Counted from the first letter of the stretch, positions 1-12,500 are shown. The stretch is 64,000 bases of DNA from Antedon mediterranea (GCF_964355755.1 NC_092675.1:11919312-11983311), one strand, 5' to 3'. Numbers and translations: made by a program. The notes: a model not told the origin generated them from the sequence alone.

Positions 1-125
1 TGTAGGTATTCAAGGATTGACCTTGTCAACCATTGTGTAAATACTTTCTCTGCTCTCTGCTTTGCTATTCTATTTATCATTTAGAATTCAATTGTGATAT
101 TGTATATTCTTAATACAAAATCGAA

Positions 126-284
126 ATGGATTTAGTGTTACTTTCGAAAGTTTTGATCATTTTGTATATGGTAAGAGAACTAAATAAACGCAAGCAGAAG
201 AAAAAAACGATTGCAAAAGAAACGCAGTGTGTGGGTGAAACAACCATGGATACAGCGGCGAAAATCCCATGGAGCATACCATGA
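126..284 (+). CDS. short ORF with hydrophobic start, probably decayed (unit 1)
   Basis: A 52-codon frame starts at ATG 126 (MDLVLLSKVLIILYM) and ends at TGA 284. The first 15 residues are hydrophobic, then come a lysine/arginine-rich stretch (about residues 17-28) and a polar part. Just before the stop a second frame stays open and reads HDLIKELDVEDIEKYNN, an acidic helix-like sequence that fits as a continuation. One lost or gained base near 262-270 would therefore explain the early stop. The layout (MD, hydrophobic segment, basic linker, acidic helix) resembles the first 70 residues of the Helitron protein at 38095, but I could not align them convincingly. It could also be chance. No family was recognised. 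Confidence 0.3.
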   Translation: MDLVLLSKVLIILYMVRELNKRKQKKKTIAKETQCVGETTMDTAAKIPWSIP

Positions 285-679
285 TTTAATAAAGGAACTG
301 GACGTAGAAGACATAGAAAAATATAATAATTTTATCTATAATTATATATAAATATATAATATATTATGACTTTTAATAACACTTTATAATCTTTGTATTC
401 CATTCAACTCCTAACTAAAGTTATTTCAGGTATCTATAATCAAAATATATATAGTGAACTATATTATATCTCTCTGCTACAATATTCAGATGTTGATCCC
501 TACCAAGCCAAATTCCTGCCCATCTGATTGGCTATTGGTGTAAAAAACTGGTGTCAGTTTCGTTAATAATAGGACATGCACTAAAACTTATAAGTCACTA
601 TTTTCTCTCTTTTATACACAAGGGAGCAGTTAAAATAATAGATTTGACCCTAAAGGTGACTTGAAACAGGCACTTTCCA

Positions 680-743
680 TCAATCAATACAGTGTCCCTT
701 TGGAAGACGGAAGAAAAAACCCGATCGTGGGACTGGAGCTTTA
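680..743 (+). repeat. inverted-repeat arm, left (unit 1)
   Basis: A stretch of about 64 bp from TCAATCAATAC to GGAGCTTTA is nearly the reverse complement of 4617-4679, including TTTGGAAGACGGAAG and CCCGATCGTGGGACTGG. Copies lie near 5476, 10269 and 15064. The arms look like terminal inverted repeats. Two readings are possible: an element of about 4.0 kb between them (680-4679), or one of about 920 bp running from a right arm across the unit join to the next left arm, with TA at both outer ends (4617 to 5539). Confidence 0.85.
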
Positions 744-1448
744 GATGCAAAGTTACCTGTGTTTATCACCGTTTTTATGTTTTCTGGTGAGTTTCGGAAC
801 CTATATATAGTAGTTATGTTTTTACCTTAGAATCTGATAGTTGTTATTTTGTTAGTTGTTACTTATTATATTGGAAGAATTTTATGGATCTTTGGTCCAA
901 CATGTTACCACAAGGATGACAAGGTGTGGCTCGTCGTTGTTTCGAGCTTCCCGTTAACGAAGAATGTACACCTATGTTAACGTTGTATGCCATATGTTAG
1001 CACTGTATGCCGTATGTTAAGCCTAAAATACAACTAGCGTTTATCCATATATATTTTAAGCACTAGAAGGTTATAATTTAATCGTATAATTTTCTTAGTT
1101 TCTGGTCATTTATAGCTTCTGCTAAAGGACCTCCACTCGCCGATTTTTCTTAGTAATGAATATTTATGAGTTAGTTTAGAGATTGAGGACGGTGTTTACC
1201 AACGTTATTATTTAGTGATAATATGTTTCTTTTTAGACATTTTAAAGTTATCCAAGTGATTTGCTTCCCGAAGCTTCCTCAGATTGAATCCGTATTATGT
1301 TGAGTCATACTCTGTAAGTTTATTTGTAATAATCAGTTATTATGTTTACATTCGATTGTTCATAGGTTTTGATGTAACTGAAGTGTGTTATGCGTAACGC
1401 TAAACTTTATTGTAAGAAATTGAAGTTTGCAAACGGTCCAATTACAAT

Positions 1449-1708
1449 CACACAATTAAAGAAGAAATCGCACAATTAAAGAAGAAATCGCATATAAACA
1501 AAAGAAAGCATGAAAATATAAAACGAAATGCACAAATAAAGAAGAAACGCGCAATTATCGAAAGCTCCTCGCACAATTAAAGAAGTCCGCAACAAATTCG
1601 AAAGCCCCTCGCACAATTAAAGAAATCCGCAACAAATTCGACAGCTCCCGTCGCGCACAATTAAAGAAGTCCGCAACAAATTCGAAAGTACCTCGCACAA
1701 TTAAAGTA
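1449..1708 (+). repeat. CACAATTAAAG subrepeats (unit 1)
   Basis: The word CACAATTAAAG recurs about six times, followed by AAGAAATCG or AAGTCCGCAACAAATTCG and separated by 20 to 46 bp. Two more copies sit near the unit end (about 4466-4500). The longer form, a CACAATTAAAGAAGTCCGC core plus AACAAATTCGAAAG, is a decayed repeat of about 38-46 bp. It is present in every unit. Confidence 0.85.
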
Positions 1709-1759
1709 CAGTAGTCCGTATGGAACGCCATCGCTGCCTCCGGCAGCAAACTTTAATTC

Positions 1760-1960
1760 TATTCGGCTCTTTTACCATTACGTTCGGCTCTTTTAGCATT
1801 CGGCGCATTTCTATTCGGCCCATTTACCATTACGTTCGGCTCTTTCAGCATTCGGCGCATTTCTATTCGGCCCATTTACCATTACGTTCGGCTCTTTCAG
1901 CATTCGGCTCTTTTTTATTCGGCCCATTTACCATTATATTACGTTCGGCTCTTTCTAGTA
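1760..1960 (+). repeat. 52 bp subrepeats, TTCGGCTCTTT family (unit 1)
   Basis: TTCGGCTCTTT recurs at 1783, 1835 and 1887 with a 52 bp period, joined by GCATTCGGCGCATTT, CTATTCGGCCCATTT and ACCATTACG, with partial copies on both sides. An 84-codon frame is open here only because 52 bp repeats of this composition lack stops in one frame. Confidence 0.85.
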
Positions 1961-2072
1961 GGCCTGTTAAGTGAACCAATCCTTCAAACATTCTGAAACT
2001 TTGCACAGTTATTCATTAGGGTGTCAGAAATATGAAATGGAAGGATTGCACAAAATTTGGTCAGGGGAAAGT

Positions 2073-2310
2073 CGCCATTTTGGATTTCAAAATGGCGGAA
2101 CCCAAATTTTCACTTTTCAGGTATATCTCTGCTAAAAAGGCACCTAGAGTTCTGATTTTAGGTGCAAATTATATGGTAATGGGGTCACCAAACATATTGG
2201 TTTAACTAAAATTTTGATTGCATGGTGGCCATTTTGGATTTCAAAATGGCGGTTCCCAAATTTTCACTTTTCAGGTATATCTCTGCTAAAAAGGTACACA
2301 GAGTTCTGAT
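2073..2310 (+). repeat. direct duplication containing a 10 bp hairpin (unit 1)
   Basis: Two copies of about 84 bp at 2075-2158 and 2228-2310, 153 bp apart, share the run from GCCATTTTGGATTTC to AGAGTTCTGAT. Each starts with a hairpin: CGCCATTTTG, loop GATTT, CAAAATGGCG at 2073-2097, and a 9 bp version at 2228-2250. The copies differ at several bases, so this duplication is older than the 4.8 kb amplification. Confidence 0.85.
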
Positions 2311-2863
2311 GTTATAATAGCGAATGCAAAACGGAGCTGATAATGTCGCCATGAAGAGAATGATTGGTGTCTTCCAATATAGCATGGAATACATCGGCAA
2401 GCCGTTCGCTGTAGAACGAGTCAAGCATTTGCATAGACAAACCAATTACTTTCCACACTCTACCCAGCACCTTCTCAATTCAGTCTTTATCCCCCTTACA
2501 TTCCCTTACTGATATTCCTAGCCCAATATACAATATGCCCAAATAGAACATCACTGATTAGTAAAACATAAACATTCTATAGTACAAATATCCTGCTTTA
2601 CCCCAAACCGAGTTTCCTTAAGCAGTACGATCAACATGTCCACCCATTTTAAGCTTTAGTCAAACACTACTGCCAGATACTTATAATTGTTAACAATCTC
2701 TACTTCCTTTACTTTAATTAATGTATACTGTCAGACCAATTATTTTTTCGAAAATCAATCCTTATTTATTTCGTTTTATTTATGTTTAGTTCAAGAAAAT
2801 AATAAATATGATTTATCTACCGATAGGATTGAGCCGATTAGAATGCATTTGCCAATTCTTATA

Positions 2864-2962
2864 TTTCGGGGGCTACGGGGGAATCTACCCCCCTCGTCGG
2901 GGAGCCTAGCCAGCACCCCCCCCCCCCCGTCGGGGAACACGGGTACTTTTTGTCGGGGAATA
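2864..2962 (+). repeat. GC-rich block with poly-C tract (unit 1)
   Basis: A block of G and C runs (GGGGGCTACGGGGG, CCCCCCTCGTCGGGG, a long C run, GTCGGGGAACACGGG) in otherwise AT-rich DNA. CGTCGGGG recurs several times. The C run differs in length between units, and AGCACC becomes AGCCCC in unit 4. It could form G-quadruplex or hairpin structures. No gene seen. Confidence 0.8.
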
Positions 2963-3995
2963 TAATATACAGTAAAAAACGTTCGCGTTCACTTGGTATC
3001 TTCAGCGCCTAGAAAACCGCGACGTTTCATTGACCGTGAGAGTACGTCAGAGTGCTATTATGCAATTTATATGCATTCATTATTGCCAGCGATCTAACTT
3101 ACTATTAAACATTAGCTAGGTACGCACTTGTCTGGCGGTATCCCTTTGTACAAATCGTTCAACGTTCGGTCCAGACGCGTGATATCATGTTCCATCCAGG
3201 GACCAAAATGTGTAATGTAGTTATTTTCCAGGCGAAGTTTACCGACGGTTACGTCGTGTACTGTGTCGACGTACGCTACACTACAGCAAAAACGAATTAT
3301 GTTAATGTTCGTATGTTCACCAATTTTTTAATTTACAAGTAACCTTCTGTACCCGTGGGGCACCTAAAATAAATATTTCATCCATTACTAAACAAAAAAA
3401 AACATGCCATTTTCGCTTAGCCAAAATCTTATTATAGCAAGTTATTACATTTTCAATGTCCTGTATGTCATGAATTTCTCACCACTCGGAAGTCCAGATG
3501 GTACGCACGCATACACTTGGGAGGAATAAACTTATTTCCCCGACTGAAAAAGGTCTACGCTTGCGTTTTTTAAGCCTCTAGGCCTGATGTTTCCAAAGTA
3601 TAAAATGCAATTTTGTGAAGACCTGCAGCTCTAGTTTTAAACATTTTCTTAGCTCAGCCCCAACAATAAAGCTGGTCATATTTCGAAGTACAATAAGTGC
3701 ATTTTCCGGGACCTAATATCTCTATTTTTCAAACATTTCTTAGCTCAGTCACAACCATTATAGGGACTTATATATTTTGTTTCATGTTTTGAAGTATAAT
3801 AAGTCCAATTTCCGGGACCTCCAACTCTATTTTTCTAAATTTTCTTTGAACGTTTATTTTTTAAATTGAAAAATATGGATTGAAACAGTCATCGCGCATC
3901 GTTTTTTTGCACGCAGTATTTTATTTATGCATTATAAAAAATGGAAAAAATGGCTACCCTAAATCTGATTAAAATGACCTCAAATGACGCTAGAA

Positions 3996-4140
3996 CGCAT
4001 TGCTTCCTGGGGATTCTCCCCCTGGACCCCCACCGGGGGCCCTTGGTGGCCCCTGGCCCCCAGCCTAGTGATGCTCGCTTCGGTCGCATAGCCCCCTCGT
4101 CGGAGAATGTAGCCCCCGCGTCGGGAAGATCCTGGCGCCA
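3996..4140 (+). repeat. second GC-rich block (unit 1)
   Basis: Runs such as GGATTCTCCCCCTGGACC, CACCGGGGGCCC, TTGGTGGCCCCTGG and GCTCGCTTCGGTCGC. It shares CCCTCGTCGG with the block at 2864-2962, so the two GC-rich blocks may be related ends or copies. One C is missing in unit 3. The truncation of unit 4 falls at the end of this block. Confidence 0.75.
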
Positions 4141-4616
4141 CCGCCATCAATTAAGTTCAAATATATATTTGACGTCAGTTTCACAGTAACCTTAAAACTA
4201 CTCAGGACATCAACATGGTATGGAACGTTTTGCTGCTATGCCTGCAGCTAAAACCAATGACCTAGACGTTGCCGAAAGCAGACCTATCACTACAACTGAT
4301 ATTTTGCGAGATTACCCCTTTTTTGCCAGCAGCAGTTTAGACCTACCTACCGGAAGTTTCCTACCTTATAATCGAAAACAAAATACAGGTATTGCAAGGA
4401 AAAATTACATTTGTATATTGTTAGGTACGGTGGCCCACAACTGTCACGCACACTATAACACAGAATCACACAATTAAAGAACGAATTACACAATTAAAGA
4501 AGGAATCACTGCGCTGTCCGTTTGAGGAGTTTTATTGATCGTAGCGCCCTCTGGGGTCAAGTAAGGTTAGCTCTACCGCAACTTTCTTTTTAACACATCT
4601 TTGAAAGATGTATCTT

Positions 4617-4679
4617 TAAAGCTCCAGTCCCACGATCGGGTTTTTTCTTCCGTCTTCCAAAGGGACTTGTATTGATTGA
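4617..4679 (-). repeat. inverted-repeat arm, right (unit 1)
   Basis: Reverse-complement partner of 680-743, differing by a one-base indel (ACAAGTCCC against ACAGTGTCCC). It is preceded by a small perfect palindrome, ACATCTTTGAAAGATGT, near 4596. Partners recur in units 2 and 3 (near 9413 and 14205); unit 4 is truncated before this point. Confidence 0.85.
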
Positions 4680-4796
4680 TAGGACGTCAGGAGAAGAGTG
4701 TTGCAATCCCACAGTCATTTCTTCACTTGGTCACTAATGACCTACTTTTTGAATAGAATGTCATAAGCTTGCAATTTAGGGACAATCTTTGTATAT

Positions 4797-7700
4797 TGTA
4801 GGTATTCAAGGATTGACCTTGTCAACCATTGTGTAAATACTTTCTCTGCTCTCTGCTTTGCTATTCTATTTATCATTTAGAATTCAATTGTGATATTGTA
4901 TATTCTTAATACAAAATCGAAATGGATTTAGTGTTACTTTCGAAAGTTTTGATCATTTTGTATATGGTAAGAGAACTAAATAAACGCAAGCAGAAGAAAA
5001 AAACGATTGCAAAAGAAACGCAGTGTGTGGGTGAAACAACCATGGATACAGCGGCGAAAATCCCATGGAGCATACCATGATTTAATAAAGGAACTGGACG
5101 TAGAAGACATAGAAAAATATAATAATTTTATCTATAATTATATATAAATATATAATATATTATGACTTTTAATAACACTTTATAATCTTTGTATTCCATT
5201 CAACTCCTAACTAAAGTTATTTCAGGTATCTATAATCAAAATATATATAGTGAACTATATTATATCTCTCTGCTACAATATTCAGATGTTGATCCCTACC
5301 AAGCCAAATTCCTGCCCATCTGATTGGCTATTGGTGTAAAAAACTGGTGTCAGTTTCGTTAATAATAGGACATGCACTAAAACTTATAAGTCACTATTTT
5401 CTCTCTTTTATACACAAGGGAGCAGTTAAAATAATAGATTTGACCCTAAAGGTGACTTGAAACAGGCACTTTCCATCAATCAATACAGTGTCCCTTTGGA
5501 AGACGGAAGAAAAAACCCGATCGTGGTACTGGAGCTTTAGATGCAAAGTTACCTGTGTTTATCACCGTTTTTATGTTTTCTGGTGAGTTTCGGAACCTAT
5601 ATATAGTAGTTATGTTTTTACCTTAGAATCTGATAGTTGTTATTTTGTTAGTTGTTACTTATTATATTGGAAGAATTTTATGGATCTTTGGTCCAACATG
5701 TTACCACAAGGATGACAAGGTGTGGCTCGTCGTTGTTTCGAGCTTCCCGTTAACGAAGAATGTACACCTATGTTAACGTTGTATGCCATATGTTAGCACT
5801 GTATGCCGTATGTTAAGCCTAAAATACAACTAGCGTTTATCCATATATATTTTAAGCACTAGAAGGTTATAATTTAATCGTATAATTTTCTTAGTTTCTG
5901 GTCATTTATAGCTTCTGCTAAAGGACCTCCACTCGCCGATTTTTCTTAGTAATGAATATTTATGAGTTAGTTTAGAGATTGAGGACGGTGTTTACCAACG
6001 TTATTATTTAGTGATAATATGTTTCTTTTTAGACATTTTAAAGTTATCCAAGTGATTTGCTTCCCGAAGCTTCCTCAGATTGAATCCGTATTATGTTGAG
6101 TCATACTCTGTAAGTTTATTTGTAATAATCAGTTATTATGTTTACATTCGATTGTTCATAGGTTTTGATGTAACTGAAGTGTGTTATGCGTAACGCTAAA
6201 CTTTATTGTAAGAAATTGAAGTTTGCAAACGGTCCAATTACAATCACACAATTAAAGAAGAAATCGCACAATTAAAGAAGAAATCGCATATAAACAAAAG
6301 AAAGCATGGAAATATAAAACGAAATGCACAAATAAAGAAGAAACGCGCAATTATCGAAAGCTCCTCGCACAATTAAAGAAGTCCGCAACAAATTCGAAAG
6401 CCCCTCGCACAATTAAAGAAATCCGCAACAAATTCGACAGCTCCCGTCGCGCACAATTAAAGAAGTCCGCAACAAATTCGAAAGTACCTCGCACAATTAA
6501 AGTACAGTAGTCCGTATGGAACGCCATCGCTGCCTCCGGCAGCAAACTTTAATTCTATTCGGCTCTTTTACCATTACGTTCGGCTCTTTTAGCATTCGGC
6601 GCATTTCTATTCGGCCCATTTACCATTACGTTCGGCTCTTTCAGCATTCGGCGCATTTCTATTCGGCCCATTTACCATTACGTTCGGCTCTTTCAGCATT
6701 CGGCTCTTTTTTATTCGGCCCATTTACCATTATATTACGTTCGGCTCTTTCTAGTAGGCCTGTTAAGTGAACCAATCCTTCAAACATTCTGAAACTTTGC
6801 ACAGTTATTCATTAGGGTGTCAGAAATATGAAATGGAAGGATTGCACAAAATTTGGTCAGGGGAAAGTCGCCATTTTGGATTTCAAAATGGCGGAACCCA
6901 AATTTTCACTTTTCAGGTATATCTCTGCTAAAAAGGCACCTAGAGTTCTGATTTTAGGTGCAAATTATATGGTAATGGGGTCACCAAACATATTGGTTTA
7001 ACTAAAATTTTGATTGCATGGTGGCCATTTTGGATTTCAAAATGGCGGTTCCCAAATTTTCACTTTTCAGGTATATCTCTGCTAAAAAGGTACACAGAGT
7101 TCTGATGTTATAATAGCGAATGCAAAACGGAGCTGATAATGTCGCCATGAAGAGAATGATTGGTGTCTTCCAATATAGCATGGAATACATCGGCAAGCCG
7201 TTCGCTGTAGAACGAGTCAAGCATTTGCATAGACAAACCAATTACTTTCCACACTCTACCCAGCACCTTCTCAATTCAGTCTTTATCCCCCTTACATTCC
7301 CTTACTGATATTCCTAGCCCAATATACAATATGCCCAAATAGAACATCACTGATTAGTAAAACATAAACATTCTATAGTACAAATATCCTGCTTTACCCC
7401 AAACCGAGTTTCCTTAAGCAGTACGATCAACATGTCCACCCATTTTAAGCTTTAGTCAAACACTACTGCCAGATACTTATAATTGTTAACAATCTCTACT
7501 TCCTTTACTTTAATTAATGTATACTGTCAGACCAATTATTTTTTCGAAAATCAATCCTTATTTATTTCGTTTTATTTATGTTTAGTTCAAGAAAATAATA
7601 AATATGATTTATCTACCGATAGGATTGAGCCGATTAGAATGCATTTGCCAATTCTTATATTTCGGGGGCTACGGGGGAATCTACCCCCCTCGTCGGGGAG

Positions 7701-9589
7701 CCTAGCCAGCACCCCCCCCCCGTCGGGGAACACGGGTACTTTTTGTCGGGGAATATAATATACAGTAAAAAACGTTCGCGTTCACTTGGTATCTTCAGCG
7801 CCTAGAAAACCGCGACGTTTCATTGACCGTGAGAGTACGTCAGAGTGCTATTATGCAATTTATATGCATTCATTATTGCCAGCGATCTAACTTACTATTA
7901 AACATTAGCTAGGTACGCACTTGTCTGGCGGTATCCCTTTGTACAAATCGTTCAACGTTCGGTCCAGACGCGTGATATCATGTTCCATCCAGGGACCAAA
8001 ATGTGTAATGTAGTTATTTTCCAGGCGAAGTTTACCGACGGTTACGTCGTGTACTGTGTCGACGTACGCTACACTACAGCAAAAACGAATTATGTTAATG
8101 TTCGTATGTTCACCAATTTTTTAATTTACAAGTAACCTTCTGTACCCGTGGGGCACCTAAAATAAATATTTCATCCATTACTAAACAAAAAAAAACATGC
8201 CATTTTCGCTTAGCCAAAATCTTATTATAGCAAGTTATTACATTTTCAATGTCCTGTATGTCATGAATTTCTCACCACTCGGAAGTCCAGATGGTACGCA
8301 CGCATACACTTGGGAGGAATAAACTTATTTCCCCGACTGAAAAAGGTCTACGCTTGCGTTTTTTAAGCCTCTAGGCCTGATGTTTCCAAAGTATAAAATG
8401 CAATTTTGTGAAGACCTGCAGCTCTAGTTTTAAACATTTTCTTAGCTCAGCCCCAACAATAAAGCTGGTCATATTTCGAAGTACAATAAGTGCATTTTCC
8501 GGGACCTAATATCTCTATTTTTCAAACATTTCTTAGCTCAGTCACAACCATTATAGGGACTTATATATTTTGTTTCATGTTTTGAAGTATAATAAGTCCA
8601 ATTTCCGGGACCTCCAACTCTATTTTTCTAAATTTTCTTTGAACGTTTATTTTTTAAATTGAAAAATATGGATTGAAACAGTCATCGCGCATCGTTTTTT
8701 TGCACGCAGTATTTTATTTATGCATTATAAAAAATGGAAAAAATGGCTACCCTAAATCTGATTAAAATGACCTCAAATGACGCTAGAACGCATTGCTTCC
8801 TGGGGATTCTCCCCCTGGACCCCCACCGGGGGCCCTTGGTGGCCCCTGGCCCCCAGCCTAGTGATGCTCGCTTCGGTCGCATAGCCCCCTCGTCGGAGAA
8901 TGTAGCCCCCGCGTCGGGAAGATCCTGGCGCCACCGCCATCAATTAAGTTCAAATATATATTTGACGTCAGTTTCACAGTAACCTTAAAACTACTCAGGA
9001 CATCAACATGGTATGGAACGTTTTGCTGCTATGCCTGCAGCTAAAACCAATGACCTAGACGTTGCCGAAAGCAGACCTATCACTACAACTGATATTTTGC
9101 GAGATTACCCCTTTTTTGCCAGCAGCAGTTTAGACCTACCTACCGGAAGTTTCCTACCTTATAATCGAAAACAAAATACAGGTATTGCAAGGAAAAATTA
9201 CATTTGTATATTGTTAGGTACGGTGGCCCACAACTGTCACGCACACTATAACACAGAATCACACAATTAAAGAACGAATTACACAATTAAAGAAGGAATC
9301 ACTGCGCTGTCCGTTTGAGGAGTTTTATTGATCGTAGCGCCCTCTGGGGTCAAGTAAGGTTAGCTCTACCGCAACTTTCTTTTTAACACATCTTTGAAAG
9401 ATGTATCTTTAAAGCTCCAGTCCCACGATCGGGTTTTTTCTTCCGTCTTCCAAAGGGACTTGTATTGATTGATAGGACGTCAGGAGAAGAGTGTTGCAAT
9501 CCCACAGTCATTTCTTCACTTGGTCACTAATGACCTACTTTTTGAATAGAATGTCATAAGCTTGCAATTTAGGGACAATCTTTGTATAT
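4797..9589 (+). repeat. 4.8 kb tandem repeat, unit 2
   Basis: Full copy, 4793 bp. Visible differences from unit 1 are few: GTGGTACTGG instead of GTGGGACTGG in the left inverted arm (shared with unit 3), GCATGGAAAT instead of GCATGAAAAT near 6306, and a shorter C run near 7711. Such low divergence points to recent amplification or strong homogenisation. Confidence 0.97.
4922..5080 (+). CDS. short ORF with hydrophobic start, unit 2 copy
   Basis: Identical copy of the 52-codon frame at 126-284, with the same stop and the same open continuation in the neighbouring frame. The identity reflects array homogenisation and is not independent evidence of coding. Confidence 0.25.
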   Translation: MDLVLLSKVLIILYMVRELNKRKQKKKTIAKETQCVGETTMDTAAKIPWSIP

Positions 9590-12500
9590 TGTAGGTATTC
9601 AAGGATTGACCTTGTCAACCATTGTGTAAATACTTTCTCTGCTCTCTGCTTTGCTATTCTATTTATCATTTAGAATTCAATTGTGATATTGTATATTCTT
9701 AATACAAAATCGAAATGGATTTAGTGTTACTTTCGAAAGTTTTGATCATTTTGTATATGGTAAGAGAACTAAATAAACGCAAGCAGAAGAAAAAAACGAT
9801 TGCAAAAGAAACGCAGTGTGTGGGTGAAACAACCATGGATACAGCGGCGAAAATCCCATGGAGCATACCATGATTTAATAAAGGAACTGGACGTAGAAGA
9901 CATAGAAAAATATAATAATTTTATCTATAATTATATATAAATATATAATATATTATGACTTTTAATAACACTTTATAATCTTTGTATTCCATTCAACTCC
10001 TAACTAAAGTTATTTCAGGTATCTATAATCAAAATATATATAGTGAACTATATTATATCTCTCTGCTACAATATTCAGATGTTGATCCCTACCAAGCCAA
10101 ATTCCTGCCCATCTGATTGGCTATTGGTGTAAAAAACTGGTGTCAGTTTCGTTAATAATAGGACATGCACTAAAACTTATAAGTCACTATTTTCTCTCTT
10201 TTATACACAAGGGAGCAGTTAAAATAATAGATTTGACCCTAAAGGTGACTTGAAACAGGCACTTTCCATCAATCAATACAGTGTCCCTTTGGAAGACGGA
10301 AGAAAAAACCCGATCGTGGTACTGGAGCTTTAGATGCAAAGTTACCTGTGTTTATCACCGTTTTTATGTTTTCTGGTGAGTTTCGGAACCTATATATAGT
10401 AGTTATGTTTTTACCTTAGAATCTGATAGTTGTTATTTTGTTAGTTGTTACTTATTATATTGGAAGAATTTTATGGATCTTTGGTCCAACATGTTACCAC
10501 AAGGATGACAAGGTGTGGCTCGTCGTTGTTTCGAGCTTCCCGTTAACGAAGAATGTACACCTATGTTAACGTTGTATGCCATATGTTAGCACTGTATGCC
10601 GTATGTTAAGCCTAAAATACAACTAGCGTTTATCCATATATATTTTAAGCACTAGAAGGTTATAATTTAATCGTATAATTTTCTTAGTTTCTGGTCATTT
10701 ATAGCTTCTGCTAAAGGACCTCCACTCGCCGATTTTTCTTAGTAATGAATATTTATGAGTTAGTTTAGAGATTGAGGACGGTGTTTACCAACGTTATTAT
10801 TTAGTGATAATATGTTTCTTTTTAGACATTTTAAAGTTATCCAAGTGATTTGCTTCCCGAAGCTTCCTCAGATTGAATCCGTATTATGTTGAGTCATACT
10901 CTGTAAGTTTATTTGTAATAATCAGTTATTATGTTTACATTCGATTGTTCATAGGTTTTGATGTAACTGAAGTGTGTTATGCGTAACGCTAAACTTTATT
11001 GTAAGAAATTGAAGTTTGCAAACGGTCCAATTACAATCACACAATTAAAGAAGAAATCGCACAATTAAAGAAGAAATCGCATATAAACAAAAGAAAGCAT
11101 GAAAATATAAAACGAAATGCACAAATAAAGAAGAAACGCGCAATTATCGAAAGCTCCTCGCACAATTAAAGAAGTCCGCAACAAATTCGAAAGCCCCTCG
11201 CACAATTAAAGAAATCCGCAACAAATTCGACAGCTCCCGTCGCGCACAATTAAAGAAGTCCGCAACAAATTCGAAAGTACCTCGCACAATTAAAGTACAG
11301 TAGTCCGTATGGAACGCCATCGCTGCCTCCGGCAGCAAACTTTAATTCTATTCGGCTCTTTTACCATTACGTTCGGCTCTTTTAGCATTCGGCGCATTTC
11401 TATTCGGCCCATTTACCATTACGTTCGGCTCTTTCAGCATTCGGCGCATTTCTATTCGGCCCATTTACCATTACGTTCGGCTCTTTCAGCATTCGGCTCT
11501 TTTTTATTCGGCCCATTTACCATTATATTACGTTCGGCTCTTTCTAGTAGGCCTGTTAAGTGAACCAATCCTTCAAACATTCTGAAACTTTGCACAGTTA
11601 TTCATTAGGGTGTCAGAAATATGAAATGGAAGGATTGCACAAAATTTGGTCAGGGGAAAGTCGCCATTTTGGATTTCAAAATGGCGGAACCCAAATTTTC
11701 ACTTTTCAGGTATATCTCTGCTAAAAAGGCACCTAGAGTTCTGATTTTAGGTGCAAATTATATGGTAATGGGGTCACCAAACATATTGGTTTAACTAAAA
11801 TTTTGATTGCATGGTGGCCATTTTGGATTTCAAAATGGCGGTTCCCAAATTTTCACTTTTCAGGTATATCTCTGCTAAAAAGGTACACAGAGTTCTGATG
11901 TTATAATAGCGAATGCAAAACGGAGCTGATAATGTCGCCATGAAGAGAATGATTGGTGTCTTCCAATATAGCATGGAATACATCGGCAAGCCGTTCGCTG
12001 TAGAACGAGTCAAGCATTTGCATAGACAAACCAATTACTTTCCACACTCTACCCAGCACCTTCTCAATTCAGTCTTTATCCCCCTTACATTCCCTTACTG
12101 ATATTCCTAGCCCAATATACAATATGCCCAAATAGAACATCACTGATTAGTAAAACATAAACATTCTATAGTACAAATATCCTGCTTTACCCCAAACCGA
12201 GTTTCCTTAAGCAGTACGATCAACATGTCCACCCATTTTAAGCTTTAGTCAAACACTACTGCCAGATACTTATAATTGTTAACAATCTCTACTTCCTTTA
12301 CTTTAATTAATGTATACTGTCAGACCAATTATTTTTTCGAAAATCAATCCTTATTTATTTCGTTTTATTTATGTTTAGTTCAAGAAAATAATAAATATGA
12401 TTTATCTACCGATAGGATTGAGCCGATTAGAATGCATTTGCCAATTCTTATATTTCGGGGGCTACGGGGGAATCTACCCCCCTCGTCGGGGAGCCTAGCC

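Larger units (their letters stand above)
1..4796 (+). repeat. 4.8 kb tandem repeat, unit 1
   Basis: First of four head-to-tail copies. The window starts at the word TGTAGGTATTCAAGG, which recurs at 4797, 9590 and 14385, giving units of 4796, 4793 and 4795 bp. Because the start is set by the window edge, the array probably continues to the left and the unit boundary is arbitrary. Parts seen in each unit: a short reading frame near the start, an inverted arm at 680-743 and its partner at 4617-4679, CACAATTAAAG subrepeats, 52 bp subrepeats, a duplicated hairpin block and two GC-rich blocks. No rRNA, snRNA or histone gene was recognised in it. Positions in later units follow by adding 4796, 9589 or 14384, with shifts of a few bases after the poly-C tract. 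Confidence 0.97.

Noticed and set aside
681-800. spliced-leader or snRNA gene in the inverted arm followed by CTG|GTGAGT
   Set aside because: No Sm site or known leader sequence was recognised; the donor-like word alone is weak.
1555-1974. 64- and 84-codon frames (and their copies in each unit) as genes
   Set aside because: They arise from the CACAATTAAAG and 52 bp subrepeats; low-complexity peptides with no domain, and identical between units only because the array is homogenised.
2206-2965. 79-, 62- and 92-codon frames in the 4.8 kb unit
   Set aside because: No domain or start context. The last runs through the poly-C tract, and its length changes between units with C number.
3941-4477. 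82- and 85-codon frames near the unit end
   Set aside because: A one-base deletion in unit 3 and the truncation of unit 4 disrupt the first; the second has no recognisable domain.
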